From: Adiantum capillus-veneris
Taxonomy: Eukaryota; Streptophyta; Polypodiopsida; Polypodiales; Pteridaceae
Direction of reading: 5' to 3'
Assembly: GCA_014529385.2 (NCBI GenBank)
Contig: CM043964.1
Coordinates: forward strand, 131,913,420 to 131,977,419
DNA: 64,000 nt
The translations under genes and the position numbers were made by a program. The notes under the pieces were generated by a model. It was not told the DNA's origin. It was given only the letters and a program-made list of their open reading frames with translations, and did no database searches. Positions within the stretch are counted from its first letter, which is position 1. The number at the start of each line of letters is the position of its first letter. Shown in pieces: positions 24,365 to 35,038 of this stretch.

Positions 24365-24587
24365 AAAGTTGAAGGCTTAGCACCTTCCACTTAAGACTTT
24401 AAATATGTAAGATAAACCAATTCCCAAGAAAAAAAAGAGAGAGGGAGAGAGAGATAGAATATAGAAGAAAACTATTAGCATGGTCCCTAGGTGGCATGTC
24501 CCCCTGTACTTCATCCTTGATGTTGAGGATAAATATTCGCTCGGATTTTGGTTCGCTCGAAAAATGTTGCTCAGTGTATGGTAAGAC

Positions 24588-24598
24588 TCACTTGAACA
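24588..24598. repeat. Target-site duplication, right copy
   Basis: TCACTTGAACA, the partner of 15919-15929. Confidence 0.8.
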
Positions 24599-25078
24599 AA
24601 GACAAGTGAGTTCTCTAAGTGCAATGTTTGTAGTTCAATCAAGGCGAGGCTAGAAGCTAAACCTTCTCTTGAAAAGAGAGATCTTCTCTTGAGAGAAAGA
24701 GAAGTTCACATGGCACAACAAAATAGTTGTAGGCGCTTATATTATGCATGGTGCACATATTCAGAAACTCAACCACAAAAGTATGTTTGTATAATCCATG
24801 ATAAGATGGATCAAAAGAAGACTGCCAGTCTTAGATTACGCATTGTTCCTAAGGGTGTGGATTCAGGATACAATTTGGAGGTGGCTTTGATAGGTATGAT
24901 CACCCATGGCCATGGGGAAGGTCATTATGGTCACTTTGTCTTGAATGGTTTGTGGCCAGCTGATCCAAATCTTACAATTGGCTCAATTGCTAATTGTTTA
25001 CATAACTTACAAAGGATAGATAAGCATCCTCTTGGTGATTTGTCAACAAATGGACTACCAAGGAGTAGTATCTGTCTA
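24599..25078 (+). pseudogene. DUF7869-type protein gene, middle piece
   Basis: In frame from the duplication: KTSEFSKCNVCSSIKARLE, LLLREREVHMAQQ, RRLYYAW, CIIHDKMDQKKTASLRL, GMITHGHGEGHYGHFVLNG, DPNLTIGSIANCL and LPRSSICL. The order FSKCxxC, R..H...Q...R..Y, DgMDQkKT, HGHG and DpNLTI is that of the central DUF7869 region, which includes a presumed catalytic DgMDQ motif and a CxxC pair. No stop occurs from 24599 to the Gypsy LTR. The piece ends at about 25078 and resumes at 35039 (QLDNC). It is uninterrupted except by the insertion, so the gene was probably young when hit. Confidence 0.7.
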
Positions 25079-25085
25079 TTGATAT

Positions 25086-25594
25086 TGAGGCATAGGGGAG
25101 TGGGAATAACAACTAAATTAACCATAAAAGCATTACACCATCATTCCACAAAATCAAAACAGTTTCAGTACTTGAACAGGTTCAGCACAGAGTCAGGGAA
25201 TTGAAGGAAAATTGAAAACTGAATACACAGAGAAGTATAGAATATTATTGGCCATAGCTTTGCATTCATCACCCTTCTCTCATACAACACACTACCATCA
25301 TGTGTGAAGATAACTACTAAGGAAGAATGAAGAGGCACAAAGCTCTTCCCCAATTACAAACTAAAAGAAAAACTACTAAGGTTCAAGAACACTTTACTAA
25401 AAGAATATGCAAGGCTAACACCTGGCACAACCCGGTGGCAAAAAGTTTTTGAAAACCAAAAAAAAACTTTTGAATTGTTTCCCATCAATCCCTTGTCAAT
25501 CAAAATCTAGTGCTCACAAGATAAAGTAAAACAAAGTGTAGTGCCTGGAACCAAATCCAAGGTACACAAATGTATTACTATATCGCATGAAACA
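25086..25594 (-). repeat. Gypsy 3' LTR
   Basis: It begins and ends TG..CA on the plus strand (TGAGGCATAGGGG ... GCATGAAACA). The inner edge is set by a classic polypurine tract next to it. Bases 25086-25420 match the right LTR; 25421-25594 have no counterpart there. Confidence 0.75.
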
Positions 25595-25608
25595 CCCCCC
25601 TTTCCCAC
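25595..25608 (-). promoter_or_regulatory. Polypurine tract
   Basis: On the minus strand this reads GTGGGAAAGGGGGG directly before TGTTTCATGCG, a textbook plus-strand primer next to a 3' LTR. Confidence 0.75.
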
Positions 25609-25635
25609 TTAGTGTTGAAAAACACTATTAATCAT

Positions 25636-27873
25636 TTAAACACCAGTTTCCCCTGGTAACTCCCTATTGGGGTCCTCCAAGATAACAGTCTCCTGATTCA
25701 AATCTGTAGCAACTATTGTATTTGCAATGCCTTCTTCCACTTTTTGTTGATCATTAAGCATTGCCTCCTCTTTGTTGAAACCTGGAAATTCCTCAATGAA
25801 TTCCGTGGTGCTCATGATCTCCCCCATAATTTTTGTCACTGCACTTGTCTCAGTTTGTTTAGAATTCAAATTTTGAAATGAATCATTTTTACTTCCAGGT
25901 ACAGTATCTCCTACATCCATGCCTCATGAGTTTCCACAGCACTAACAAAGGTATGAAAATCAGTACTAGATTCAGGATCAACTGCAGGACTTGTGACCAT
26001 CTCTTTGTTTCTTTGTTTAGTTTTATATCACTGAGTAAATCCTGAACTCTATTGCACCTTCAACTGCTCAAAATCCTCCTTCAAGTCATCAAATTGCTTT
26101 TGCAAAAGAACATAAGATCTTCCTTCTTCTCCTCCTTTGCATAACTTTGGTAAGGAATATTCACCAAGGAAGACATTTTCTTCTCAATTCTAACCACAGC
26201 TAGTCACCCTACTTTTTGACTTCAGTCTTCAGGATTTCTACATCATGTGGTAAGAGGTACCAGCCATTCAATTCAAGGTCCTCCTAAGACATATCTCTGA
26301 TCTTTGCTTCTAGCTCTTGACAAGCCTGGACTTTACTCAAGAGTACACTATTCTTAGACTGTAGTTTAGAATAGTCTTGAGCTATGACTTCCATTTGAGT
26401 ATTCAAACAAGACATCCACTGTTCTTTCCAAATCTGAATCTGTTTTGAATATTTCTCCTTTCTCTTCAACTGTGATCTGTAAAAGTCAACATAGTTTTTA
26501 GCAGTAGCTAAATCATCTCTGAGTTCATGAATGATTCCCTCCTGTTCCTCAATCAACTTGGTGTCTTCTTCACTTCTCTTTGAAACATTTTGTAATTGAA
26601 CCACCTAAGTTTGTAACTGAATTTTTCCCCTATGCAGTACTGAACTATTCAGTTGTGACTGAGATGCAAAATTTCTCACCAGTTCAAGAGCTTTATAAAC
26701 ATCAGAGATTGTAATTTGTTCACTGAATTTACTAAATTGTATTCCCTCTTGTAAATCTACTTTGACCTCTGCTACTGGGCTACTGAACTTCTTTCTTTTG
26801 AGTTTCAAAGAAGATTTAGGGGAAAACATTGTAGTAGCCTCAGCTTTCAATGCAGGCTGGGGAGTTTCAATTAAATATTCCAGATTAGTTTGAAACTGAT
26901 CACCCAAATTTCTCCATAGGTCTTCCTCCTCCTGTTCTGTTTGGTTAGAATTCCTATCCTGCTCCTGAGGATCTTATACCTTCTTCTTTCTATTCTCTAC
27001 CTAAGGACTATGTGCTTCATTGTCTTTGTTTCCCTCAAGATGACCTCCAAAGACAGAAACTTTTGGGGAAATTGTACCTAAGGTTGTCATACTCATTGCA
27101 TGAATTTGTAAAGCAATCAAGAATGCTGCAATCTTGGTAGACCTATCCTTCCTCTTTTTCTTCTGAAAAATTTTTGAAGTAAGCCTTTGAAAAAGTAGAT
27201 TTGCCCAACCAATTGTTCTGCCACACTCTGCAGCATGCAAGAGTGCAAAATTCTCCTTTGAAATATATTCCTGCTTTACAACAACACATACCTTCTCTAA
27301 AAACCATTTCAATTGTTGAAATCTGAAAGGATTCTGAAGTTTGCTGATGGGATAATATCCTCTCTCACCCTGAGCTGGACCAAATTCTTTGTTCATCAGG
27401 GCCTCAGAAGCTCTGCCAACTGAATTATCTTCCTTCAATTGAAGATAAAAAACTGTAGAGATCAATTCAGGGCTCATCCAGTAGTTACCAAAGATATTCC
27501 CCTTTGTGTCATGTACATGACTGAGGAAGGTCATAAGGGAATCATTGTTCCTTCAGCGTTTGCATGGAAGTCTTGCAAACTGAAGAAGGTTAATCTTCTG
27601 TAACCACTCCTGATGTGCCAAGACGGAAAAGTCAAACTCTTGTCTCATCTCTAAGAAGGTGTAACTAACTGGACCAGTGTCCACTACCAGCGGAGATGCT
27701 TCCAAAGGAGTTGAAAGTTCTTCATCAATTTCAACATCCTCAGTCGCAATATCCTGAACTCTGTGTAAAGATTTCCTTGCTGGCCGCCGCCGCGTCCCTG
27801 GACCAGTGTGCTCTTCAAATTCTTGACTAGGGATCGCAGAGGGGATATCAACAGTGAGTGACTTCTTTGACAT
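25636..27873 (-). pseudogene. Extra ORF downstream of integrase in the Gypsy element
   Basis: One minus-strand frame starts MSKKSLTVDIPSAIPSQEF at 27873 and runs to about 26280, with single stops near 27555, 27003 and 26604; frames after that are more broken, with a last open part at 25636-25920. Features seen: a basic RRRPARK patch near the N-terminus; a central helical part (GNYWMSPELISTVFYLQL, GRTIGWANLLFQRL); and a coiled coil of about 100 residues (EEQEGIIHELRDDLATAKNY). No signal peptide or convincing membrane span is visible, so it is not clearly an env. It lies where Athila-type elements carry their third ORF. I do not recognise a family. It may be a structural or nuclear-targeting protein of the element, but that is a guess. 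Confidence 0.6.
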
Positions 27874-28049
27874 GGCTAGGAAGTTTAAGAAAACGCATCA
27901 GAGGAGGTGCAAAAAACGGGCATAGGAGAAAGAGTTTATGTGCTGCCAAATATAACGTCTTGGTAACGTTTAAAAGTGAATTTTGAACTTACCCGACATG
28001 ACATTCCGACATCCATGTCACCAATCTTTACGGAAAATATTCACACCCA

Positions 28050-29110
28050 CAAAGGGTTTTAGCCTGAAGCCATTAACTGCCTTTGGGAAAATTTTGCCCT
28101 GCTCGTCAGCCAGCAAAAATGTTGAATCTCCTATTTCTTCTGTTATCTAAAAAGACCCCAAGTACCTTAACTTGAGTTTACCAGGTCTTTTACCAAGTCT
28201 GCTATTGTACATAAGTACCCAATCACCTTCTGCAAAGGATTTGTACTTAATGTTCCTGTCCACCCAAGCTTGTCTTCTTCTTTGAATTGCTTCAGAGATA
28301 TATGCTACCTGAATTCTACTCTCCTCTAATTTCAGTAATTGTTCTTGCTTGCAAACTGAAGACTCATCTTCTGACAATTTATACTGAAGTGCAATCCTTA
28401 AACTTGGAACAACAAATTACATAGGGACTATGGCTTCCAGACCATATACCATCTTAAATGGTGTCATCCTTGTGCTAACTTTTAATGCTGTTCAAAATGC
28501 CCACAATGCTGAATCTAGTTTGGTATCCCAATCCTTCTTGTTTTCTGAAACAATCCTCCTCAGGATTCTCACTAGAGTTTTGTTGGTAGACTTTGCCTGA
28601 CCATTAGCTTGTGGATAGTAAACTATGGACTTCTTGTGAATAATCAGGTGATATCCAGTAAGCTTCCTGATTACTTTATTGATGAAATGTCCACCCTGAT
28701 CTGAAACTAATTCAACTGGACATCCAAATCTGGTCATTATGTTTCTTTAAAGGAACTTGGCCACACTCTCTACCTTGTTATCCTTCATTGCTTGTGCTTC
28801 TACCCACTTGTTACATTAATCTGTTGCCACAAGAATATACTTATTGCCTGTAAATTTTGTTGTTGGCTTCAAAGAGCCCACAAAGTCTAATACCCACTTC
28901 TGAAAAGGTTCAAGTGGTAGAATAGGTTGTAAAGGCATCCTATCAGTATTGAGAGGTCTATCATCCCTCTGACAAGTTAATCAGGACTTCACAAACTCAT
29001 GGGAATCCTTAAAAACTGAGGGCCACCACAAACCTGCTTGTAATATTTTCTTTGCAGTAATCTCTCTTGAAAAGTGACCACCTGCATCCCCGGAGGGTTC
29101 ACCTTACATA
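28050..29110 (-). pseudogene. Gypsy integrase
   Basis: On the minus strand: GGHFSREITAKKIL and LTCQRDD (zinc-binding N-terminal region), then WVLDFVGSL (first catalytic Asp), VSDQGGHF (second Asp), YYPQANGQAKSTNKTL, and a C-terminal GDWVLMYNSRLGKRPGKL followed by LADEQGKIFPKAVNGFRLK (GPY/F-like module). No chromodomain follows. The catalytic glutamate of the D,D-35-E triad is Lys here (GQAK instead of GQxE), a single G-to-A change. Stops also interrupt the frame (near 28740, 28820 and 28980). Inactive. Confidence 0.8.
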
Positions 29111-29442
29111 GTATGTGACCTATCACGTGAGTTCAATTGAAGGGTATTTAAATCCTTCAAAACTTACAGTAATAAATTTACATAAGGATATGTTGTTTAC
29201 AAATCTTTAAAAAATTTACACAATTTAAAAGAAAAGGGTTCATTATATTTCTTGAAAAATTCACAGAATAAGGATTTTAGAAAAAGAGCCTGAACGCACG
29301 TGATATAGTGTTCTTAAATATAGTGAACCCCTTGGGCCTGCATCATCTGAATGGGCTTCATTTAAAACTGCATGTTGTTCAAGCTGCTCAACACATCTTC
29401 TGAGTATCTGATCAATTCCCTTTTTGTACAAGACTCCCATAT

Positions 29443-29844
29443 TTATTGTGAAGGACTTGCTTTGCCATGCAAGTTTCTTCCTCTGGGTAACCACCATCTG
29501 TCTTGGTAAAACACCATCAAGAAGAAAGTATAACATATCTTCATACCATAAATCTTTTTTTTGAATGACCTGAATTGGAAACAGGTTTGCATTAGGTAAT
29601 TCATCAAATTTTTTATTGGAACTTCACCTGTATCCAATCTGCTTAGGTAATCTGCAGTAACCTGTTCTTGGCCTAGTTTATGAATGACTGGATAATCAAA
29701 TTCCTGCATCAACAATACCCATCTTGCCAGTCTCCCTGACAAATGAGGTTTATTTACCAAGTAAAACAAAGCTTGATGATCTACATGAATTGTCACCTGA
29801 TTAGCTAACAAATAATGCTTGCACTTCTGTAGTCCAAAGATCAT
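29443..29844 (-). pseudogene. Gypsy RNase H
   Basis: MIFGLQKCKHYLLANQVTIH, VDHQALFYLVNKPHLSGRL, ARWVLLMQEFDYPVIHKLG and ADYLSRL are the standard Ty3/Gypsy RNase H and its C-terminal tether to integrase. It degrades the RNA of the RNA-DNA hybrid in reverse transcription. The frame from RT is broken between 30074 and 29860. Confidence 0.8.
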
Positions 29845-30073
29845 CCCAAGGCATTCCCTTTCAGTTACTGTATAGTTCCTCTATGTAGAAGATAAAACCC
29901 TGCTTGCATAATAGATTGGTTTGAACCAACCCTTCTCAGGTTCCTGCATCAAAACTGCACCCATAGCTGAATGAGAGGCATCCACAAACAAGGTGGAATG
30001 GTTTTTTCCAGTTAGGAGGAATCAAGATAGGGGCAATTACTAGCATTTTCTTCGACAATGTAAAAGCCCTTTC

Positions 30074-31183
30074 CTACTCTGCTTTCCATGCAAACTCCAC
30101 ATTCTTTTTTGTTAAGTGTGTCAAGGGTAAACACACATGAGCCATATATTTGAGAAACCTGGTGTGCCATTTAACCTGTCCAATGAATCTCATCAGTTGC
30201 TTAACAGTTTTAGGAGCATGTGCTTTCAAAATAGCTTCCACTTTCTTGGGATCAATGGCAATGCCCTCTCTGCTGATGATGTGTCCCATCAAAATACCCC
30301 TTTTCACTGCAAATGCACATTTTGCAGGGTTGAGTGACATCCTGGCCTCCCTGCATTTCTGAAAACATAATCTCACATGATGCAAATGTTCAGTCTTACT
30401 TCCTGACACACTGAAATCATCCAAAAAAACCTTTATAAATGTTGTCAGGTAAGGATCAAAAACTTCCATCACCCATTTCTGAAATGTTGGTGGTGCATTT
30501 TTAAGGCGAAAGTTCATAACTGTGGAAGCATAGACTCCCCATTTTGTTGTGAATGTTGTTTTATCCCTATCTTCCAAAGCCATACCAACTTGATTGTATC
30601 CAGTAAATCCATCCAAAAATCTGTAAATCTCCTTCCCTGCAACTGCATCTAACATTGTGTCACAGTAAGGTAATGGGAATGGATCAATAATGGGGGCAGC
30701 ATGCAGTTTCCTGTAATCCACACAAATTCTGAGCTTGCCATTCTTTTTTGGCACCAATACAATGGGTGACAACCAGGTTACTTTATCAATCTCCTCCTTC
30801 ACCTGTTTTGTATAATTGGGGTTCATTCTATACCTATGTTGCTTAACTGGAATTGCATCAGTTTTCAAATTGATCCTATGCTGGCACATTGCTGGGTCTA
30901 CTCCCTTCATATCAGTGTAAGACCAAGAAAAAACATCTTTAAACTCATTTAGCAAGGTTTTTAATGATTCTTTGAAGCTCAAGTCCCACTCAGTGGACAC
31001 TTTAACTATTCTGGGATCTCTGTCCTCTCCCAGGTTCATGTCTTTTATATCATCTTCCCTAACTCTTGAGCTCTTCACCATTTGCTCATCAAAGATTTGC
31101 TCTGCATGTTTAATTGCTTCTAATGCTTCCTGCTCCTCTTGTGACTTTTTGTTGAAAGGTGAAATCCCTGAAACATTTCTCAT
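30074..31183 (-). CDS. Gypsy reverse transcriptase domain
   Basis: The longest clean frame in the element (369 aa). The N-terminal linker is followed by WLSPIVLVPKKNGKLRICVD, DPFPLPYCDTMLDAVAG, FLDGFTGYNQV, FRLKNAPPTFQ, VFLDDFSVSG (active-site FLDD, the usual YxDD box with Phe and Leu), LNPAKCAFAV and GHIISREGIAIDPKKVEAIL. Spacing between KEEIDK and WLSPIV is about 12 residues shorter than in relatives, suggesting an in-frame deletion in the fingers. FAWKAE ends the frame at a stop at the start of the connection region. The Q/H-rich GxNPxYTKQVKEEIDK lead-in is like Tat/Athila-type pol. Confidence 0.9.
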   Translation of the reverse strand: MRNVSGISPFNKKSQEEQEALEAIKHAEQIFDEQMVKSSRVREDDIKDMNLGEDRDPRIVKVSTEWDLSFKESLKTLLNEFKDVFSWSYTDMKGVDPAMCQHRINLKTDAIPVKQHRYRMNPNYTKQVKEEIDKVTWLSPIVLVPKKNGKLRICVDYRKLHAAPIIDPFPLPYCDTMLDAVAGKEIYRFLDGFTGYNQVGMALEDRDKTTFTTKWGVYASTVMNFRLKNAPPTFQKWVMEVFDPYLTTFIKVFLDDFSVSGSKTEHLHHVRLCFQKCREARMSLNPAKCAFAVKRGILMGHIISREGIAIDPKKVEAILKAHAPKTVKQLMRFIGQVKWHTRFLKYMAHVCLPLTHLTKKNVEFAWKAE

Positions 31184-31306
31184 GTTTATCAGTTTTGGAT
31201 CAGGTGACTGGTCCTAATTCTGAACTGTGTTTGTAATTTTTCAAACATCAATCTCAAAAATAGAAATAACTGTCTGATTCCTTTGAAGAAACTCTTCTTA
31301 CTCATC

Positions 31307-31825
31307 TTATTCAACTGCCTCCCCCATATTAATACCCTCTGCATACAAAGATCTAAAACCTGGTGGGATTGTTTTCCTGGGTATCATCTGCATCCTAACC
31401 TTTTTCTTACCCTGTTTGATCACAATGGTGTCTGCACTACAAAGTTGCTTGACTTTAGCTGCTCTTAACCATGGTCTTCCCAGGATCATTGGGTAGGAGC
31501 AGGTTTTTTCTTCAAGTATGAGAATCACAAAGTTCACAACAAAAATTAATCCTGCAACACTGATGGTTTGATTTCTAAGAATCCCCAAAGGTTGTACTCT
31601 CCTCTGATCTGCCATTTTCACTTGAAGTGGTGCAGGTTCCCAATTTGTTAATTTCAGTTTCTTGCACACTGATTCAAGAAGAATTTTAACTCCTGAACCT
31701 CCATCCACTAACACATCTGACAAGTACACCTTCCCAATAGAAATGTTGATCACTGGAACTTTGTAGTCTACATCCACTGGTGCTATATCTCCAGAATCAA
31801 TATGTGCTAGATGGATATGTCCCAT
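31307..31825 (-). CDS. Gypsy aspartic protease
   Basis: 172-aa frame. VLVDGGSGVKILLES is the retropepsin active site with DGGS in place of the common D(S/T)G, a form found in plant Gypsy elements of the Tat/Athila branch. MILGRPWLRAAKV is the C-terminal ILGRPWL flap/helix motif. It cleaves the Gag-Pol polyprotein. It lies between gag and RT in the same orientation, with a stop on each side. Confidence 0.85.
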   Translation of the reverse strand: MGHIHLAHIDSGDIAPVDVDYKVPVINISIGKVYLSDVLVDGGSGVKILLESVCKKLKLTNWEPAPLQVKMADQRRVQPLGILRNQTISVAGLIFVVNFVILILEEKTCSYPMILGRPWLRAAKVKQLCSADTIVIKQGKKKVRMQMIPRKTIPPGFRSLYAEGINMGEAVE

Positions 31826-32244
31826 TTCTTACTGTGGTAGTGTATTTTCTTTAGCTTCATCTATTAGTTTCTTGAGGAACAACTGACTGAAGTCAGGGAC
31901 CAGTTTCAAGAATTGTCTGACTTTGACTGAAATTGGGACATCCATAAGAGCTTCAAAAAGGTCATCAAATAATCCTTTGGTGGAATTTGGCACTAAATTA
32001 TTTGGCTTCAAGGAATTTGGCAGTGATGTAGAATCTGACTACTTACTGCCCATCTTCTCCCAAATTTTTTGAACTGAATCTCTGGGCCAAAAACCTGCTG
32101 CTTTGTCAGGTTTTTGATTATATTGGATCTCTTATAAGACTCCTCTCCTGATCTTCTCATGAGTTCTCCAATCAATAGGGTCCTCAGCATCTTTTCCTTG
32201 CTCCTTTTCCTGTAGTGGTAACTTTCCCTTGGATCGTGTCATGG

Positions 32245-34505
32245 CTAAAGTTTGTACTTCCTGTGGTTTGTCAAACACTTCCTCAATTTGAATACAATGA
32301 GAGAAATCACACTGAGAAGTGTGATTTCTCTCATTTTGTACTTCCTGTGGTTTGTCAAACACTTCCTCATTTGAATACAATGAGAGAAATCACAATGAGA
32401 AGTGTGTATAGAATCAGTATATGGTTTGGGTAACTTTCCTCCTGTTTCCTTGATAGATAGTCTATTGTCAGGTTCTAATAATTGACTGCCCTGTTTTTCA
32501 TATGAAGTGTCAATCTCTTCCAAAAACATTGCATTTACCTGAGCTAGTGACTTCATTCTACCATCATTGGAAGAACTAGCACCGGAATTTGGGGAATTAA
32601 AATTCACAATTGGAATACCTCTCTCATTCCTATGTTTACACCATAGCTCACATGTAGGTCCTTGCCTATGACCGATTGTACCACAATAGTTACATGGTTG
32701 CATTGGATTGGTAGTTTGCTGAAACCTTGGCCCATTTTGCCAAATCCCTTGCTAGAATGGCCTTTGTTGATTTGAATTCTGAAATCTACCCCTGAAAGGT
32801 TGTGGTGCAACCACATTAGCACCTGATTCCATCTTTGCTAAAATGTGTGCTGGTCTTCTGCCTCTAAAATTGGGGTTATAATAGCAATTATCATACTCAT
32901 GTCCAGGTCTTTGGCATACCTGACAAAATGGTGATCTGGAAGGGCTAGAAAATGATTGTGGCTGTATCTTCTTTAGTTTATCCAGAATCTGTTTACTGAT
33001 ATCATTGGGTTCCTTAGATTCAGACTTACCCTGCTTGGCTTTGCCTTTGCTTTTGTGTTTCTTTGACTTTGATCCTTTCTTCTTGGACTTCTTCTTCTTC
33101 TTCTTCTTGGCACTCTATGTGTCCTTTTCTTCATCCTCAAAATCTGTGTACTGATCGAAATCTAAATCTATTTCTTCATCACCATCTGAATCTGAATCTG
33201 AATCCTGATTTTCTAAATCAGAGTCCTATTGGGACTTCTTCTTCTTACTCTTCTTTTGTTCACTGATGCCATATCTTCTTTCAGCTCTTATGACTGCATC
33301 CACAATGTTTCCAAAATCTTGAGGTTGGGTAAGAGGAGCATGATCTGCAATGGTACTCTTCAATTGTTCCCTCAAACCTCTACAGAAATAATCACCCAAT
33401 TGTTCCCAAAAGGGTCTTTGATTGTCTTGCAACCTGTCCATCAAGTTCCTAAATTGTTGGGCATAGTCTTCCACCAACAAATCCTTTTGCTTTATATTTT
33501 TTATTTTCCTCAAAACATCTTCAGGGGTTTTCTCTACCCTGAACCTGGCCAGAAATTTGATCTTTAAGTTATCATAATCAGGGAATGCAGCAGTACCATA
33601 TTGCATGAACCAAGACATGGCTTTTCCCTATAATGTTGCTGCAAAATGCTCCTTTTTTATAGCATCATTATAAAGGACATCATACTCACTAGCAGACCAT
33701 CTTGTCTCAAACTGTCCCACATGACTTTCAGCATCCTAGGAGTCTTTCCCACTGAATTTGGTTGCCCCTACATTGGGGCTGAGTGGTGATTGTGCCATAA
33801 TTGGTACTTGTTGAATTGGTGGAACCCCCAAAGGGTTGAAGTTCAACAATGGTAAAAGTGGTGGTTTAGGAAATTGCACTTGCCTCCTTGCCCTCAAAAA
33901 CTGCTGGACTGCTTGAATGCCAACTAACTGATGGATGACTCTTTCAGGAGTTGGGTTGCTTCCCTGCACTATTGGCTTAGGTTAAGATGTTTCCCCTTCC
34001 TCTTGTTGTTAGTCTCCACTTATGTTGCTGGTCTCTTCAGGTCCTGTTCCTTCAAGAATTGGTGGCAAACCTGTAACTACTCCTACTTTGGGAAGTTCTT
34101 CTTTTGCATGACCCCCTGATATTTGAAGTTGATATTCTAGCCATGATTCATATCTTCTTCTTTGGAACCTGGTGCCATAGGAGATTTTTGGTGGTTCATC
34201 CCCTGAATCACTCATACATGTCCCCTTCTACTTGTGATTTTGAGAAAAATTATGAGTTGTCTACTAGTGCAGCTAACCAAACTGATTGGACCATTCACTA
34301 ACCCAGAAGTTAAAAACTGTGCTTTATAAAACTGAAAAACCTTGGAAACAACCTGAAGCTTTAAATCACCAGGCAATTTGGGAAAATACTCTTGAAGGAA
34401 AATCAGGTTGTAATCTTCCTGTTCCTCCTCCTTTGGCTTCCAATTAGAGAATGCTTGCAGGAAATTGTCAGGTTCACAACCCCATATGCCCCAACTAGAC
34501 CCCAT
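32245..34505 (-). pseudogene. Gypsy gag with two zinc knuckles
   Basis: Open pieces on the minus strand: 34505-34212, 34215-34009, 33969-33736, 33618-33226 and 32822-32245. All but the first follow one frame with TAG/TAA stops. The capsid part reads MSWFMQYGTAAFPDYDNLKI, EDYAQQFRNLMDRLQDNQ and GDYFCRGLREQLKS. It is followed by an acidic stretch, a lysine-rich stretch (KKKKKKKSKKKGSKSKKHKS), then zinc knuckles CQVCQRPGHEYDNC (CX2CX4HX4C) and CNYCGTIGHRQGPTC (one residue longer). These bind the element RNA in the particle. Near 32285-32400 a 90-bp segment is tandemly duplicated. Most stops could come from single C-to-T changes at Gln codons. Confidence 0.85.
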
Positions 34506-34564
34506 TGCCCATTAAGGCCTTGATCAAAGTTTGCTCCACAATCAGTAGGATCGCCAAGTGTTAT

Positions 34565-34899
34565 TGAGGCATAGGGGAGTGGGAATAACAACTAAATTAG
34601 CCATGAAAGCATTACATCATCATTCCACAGAATCAAAACAGTTTCAGTAGTTGAACATGTTCAGAATAGAGTCAGGGAATTGAAGGAAAACTGATGATTG
34701 AATACACAGAGAAGTATAGAATCTTAATGGCCATAGCCTTGCATTCATCACCCTTCTCTCATACAACACGCTACCATCATGTGCGAAGATAACTACTTAG
34801 GAAGAATGAAGAGGCACAAAGCTCTTCCCCAATTACAAACTGAAAGTAAAACTACTAAGGTTCAAGAACACTTTACTGAAAGAATATGCAAGGCTAACA
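34565..34899 (-). repeat. Gypsy 5' LTR, truncated
   Basis: Matches 25086-25420 with about 21 differences. On the inner side the minus strand reads CACTTGGCGATCCTACTG, a possible primer site (TGGCGATCC...) whose tRNA I cannot name. The outer ~170 bp of the LTR, including its start, are missing. The next 139 bp (34900-35038) belong to neither LTR nor the obvious gene frame. Confidence 0.8.
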
Positions 34900-35038
34900 T
34901 CTACTACATGCTTTGAACTCAAGGGATGCTTTAGACCACCACAACTGGAGTGATGGAAAAGAGACCATCGTGCAGCCATTGCAAGCTACAGAAGTGGAAT
35001 CGGGGTCAACAATTTGCAAGTTGCTATAGAACTTGTTA

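Larger units (their letters stand above)
25086..34899 (-). mobile_element. Ty3/Gypsy LTR retrotransposon, 9.8 kb
   Basis: Minus-strand element with gag, protease, RT, RNase H and integrase in Gypsy order (integrase after RNase H), plus an extra ORF between integrase and the 3' LTR. The LTRs share 335 bp with about 21 substitutions (about 6%), so the insertion is not recent. The 5' LTR (right) lacks its outer ~170 bp and no target duplication is found, which points to a deletion at that edge. The coding region carries many stops. It splits the DUF7869-type gene. Confidence 0.9.

Noticed and set aside
24689-25204. Stand-alone 171-aa protein
   Set aside because: Its last ~40 residues are translated from the Gypsy LTR; the genuine part is the middle of the interrupted gene.
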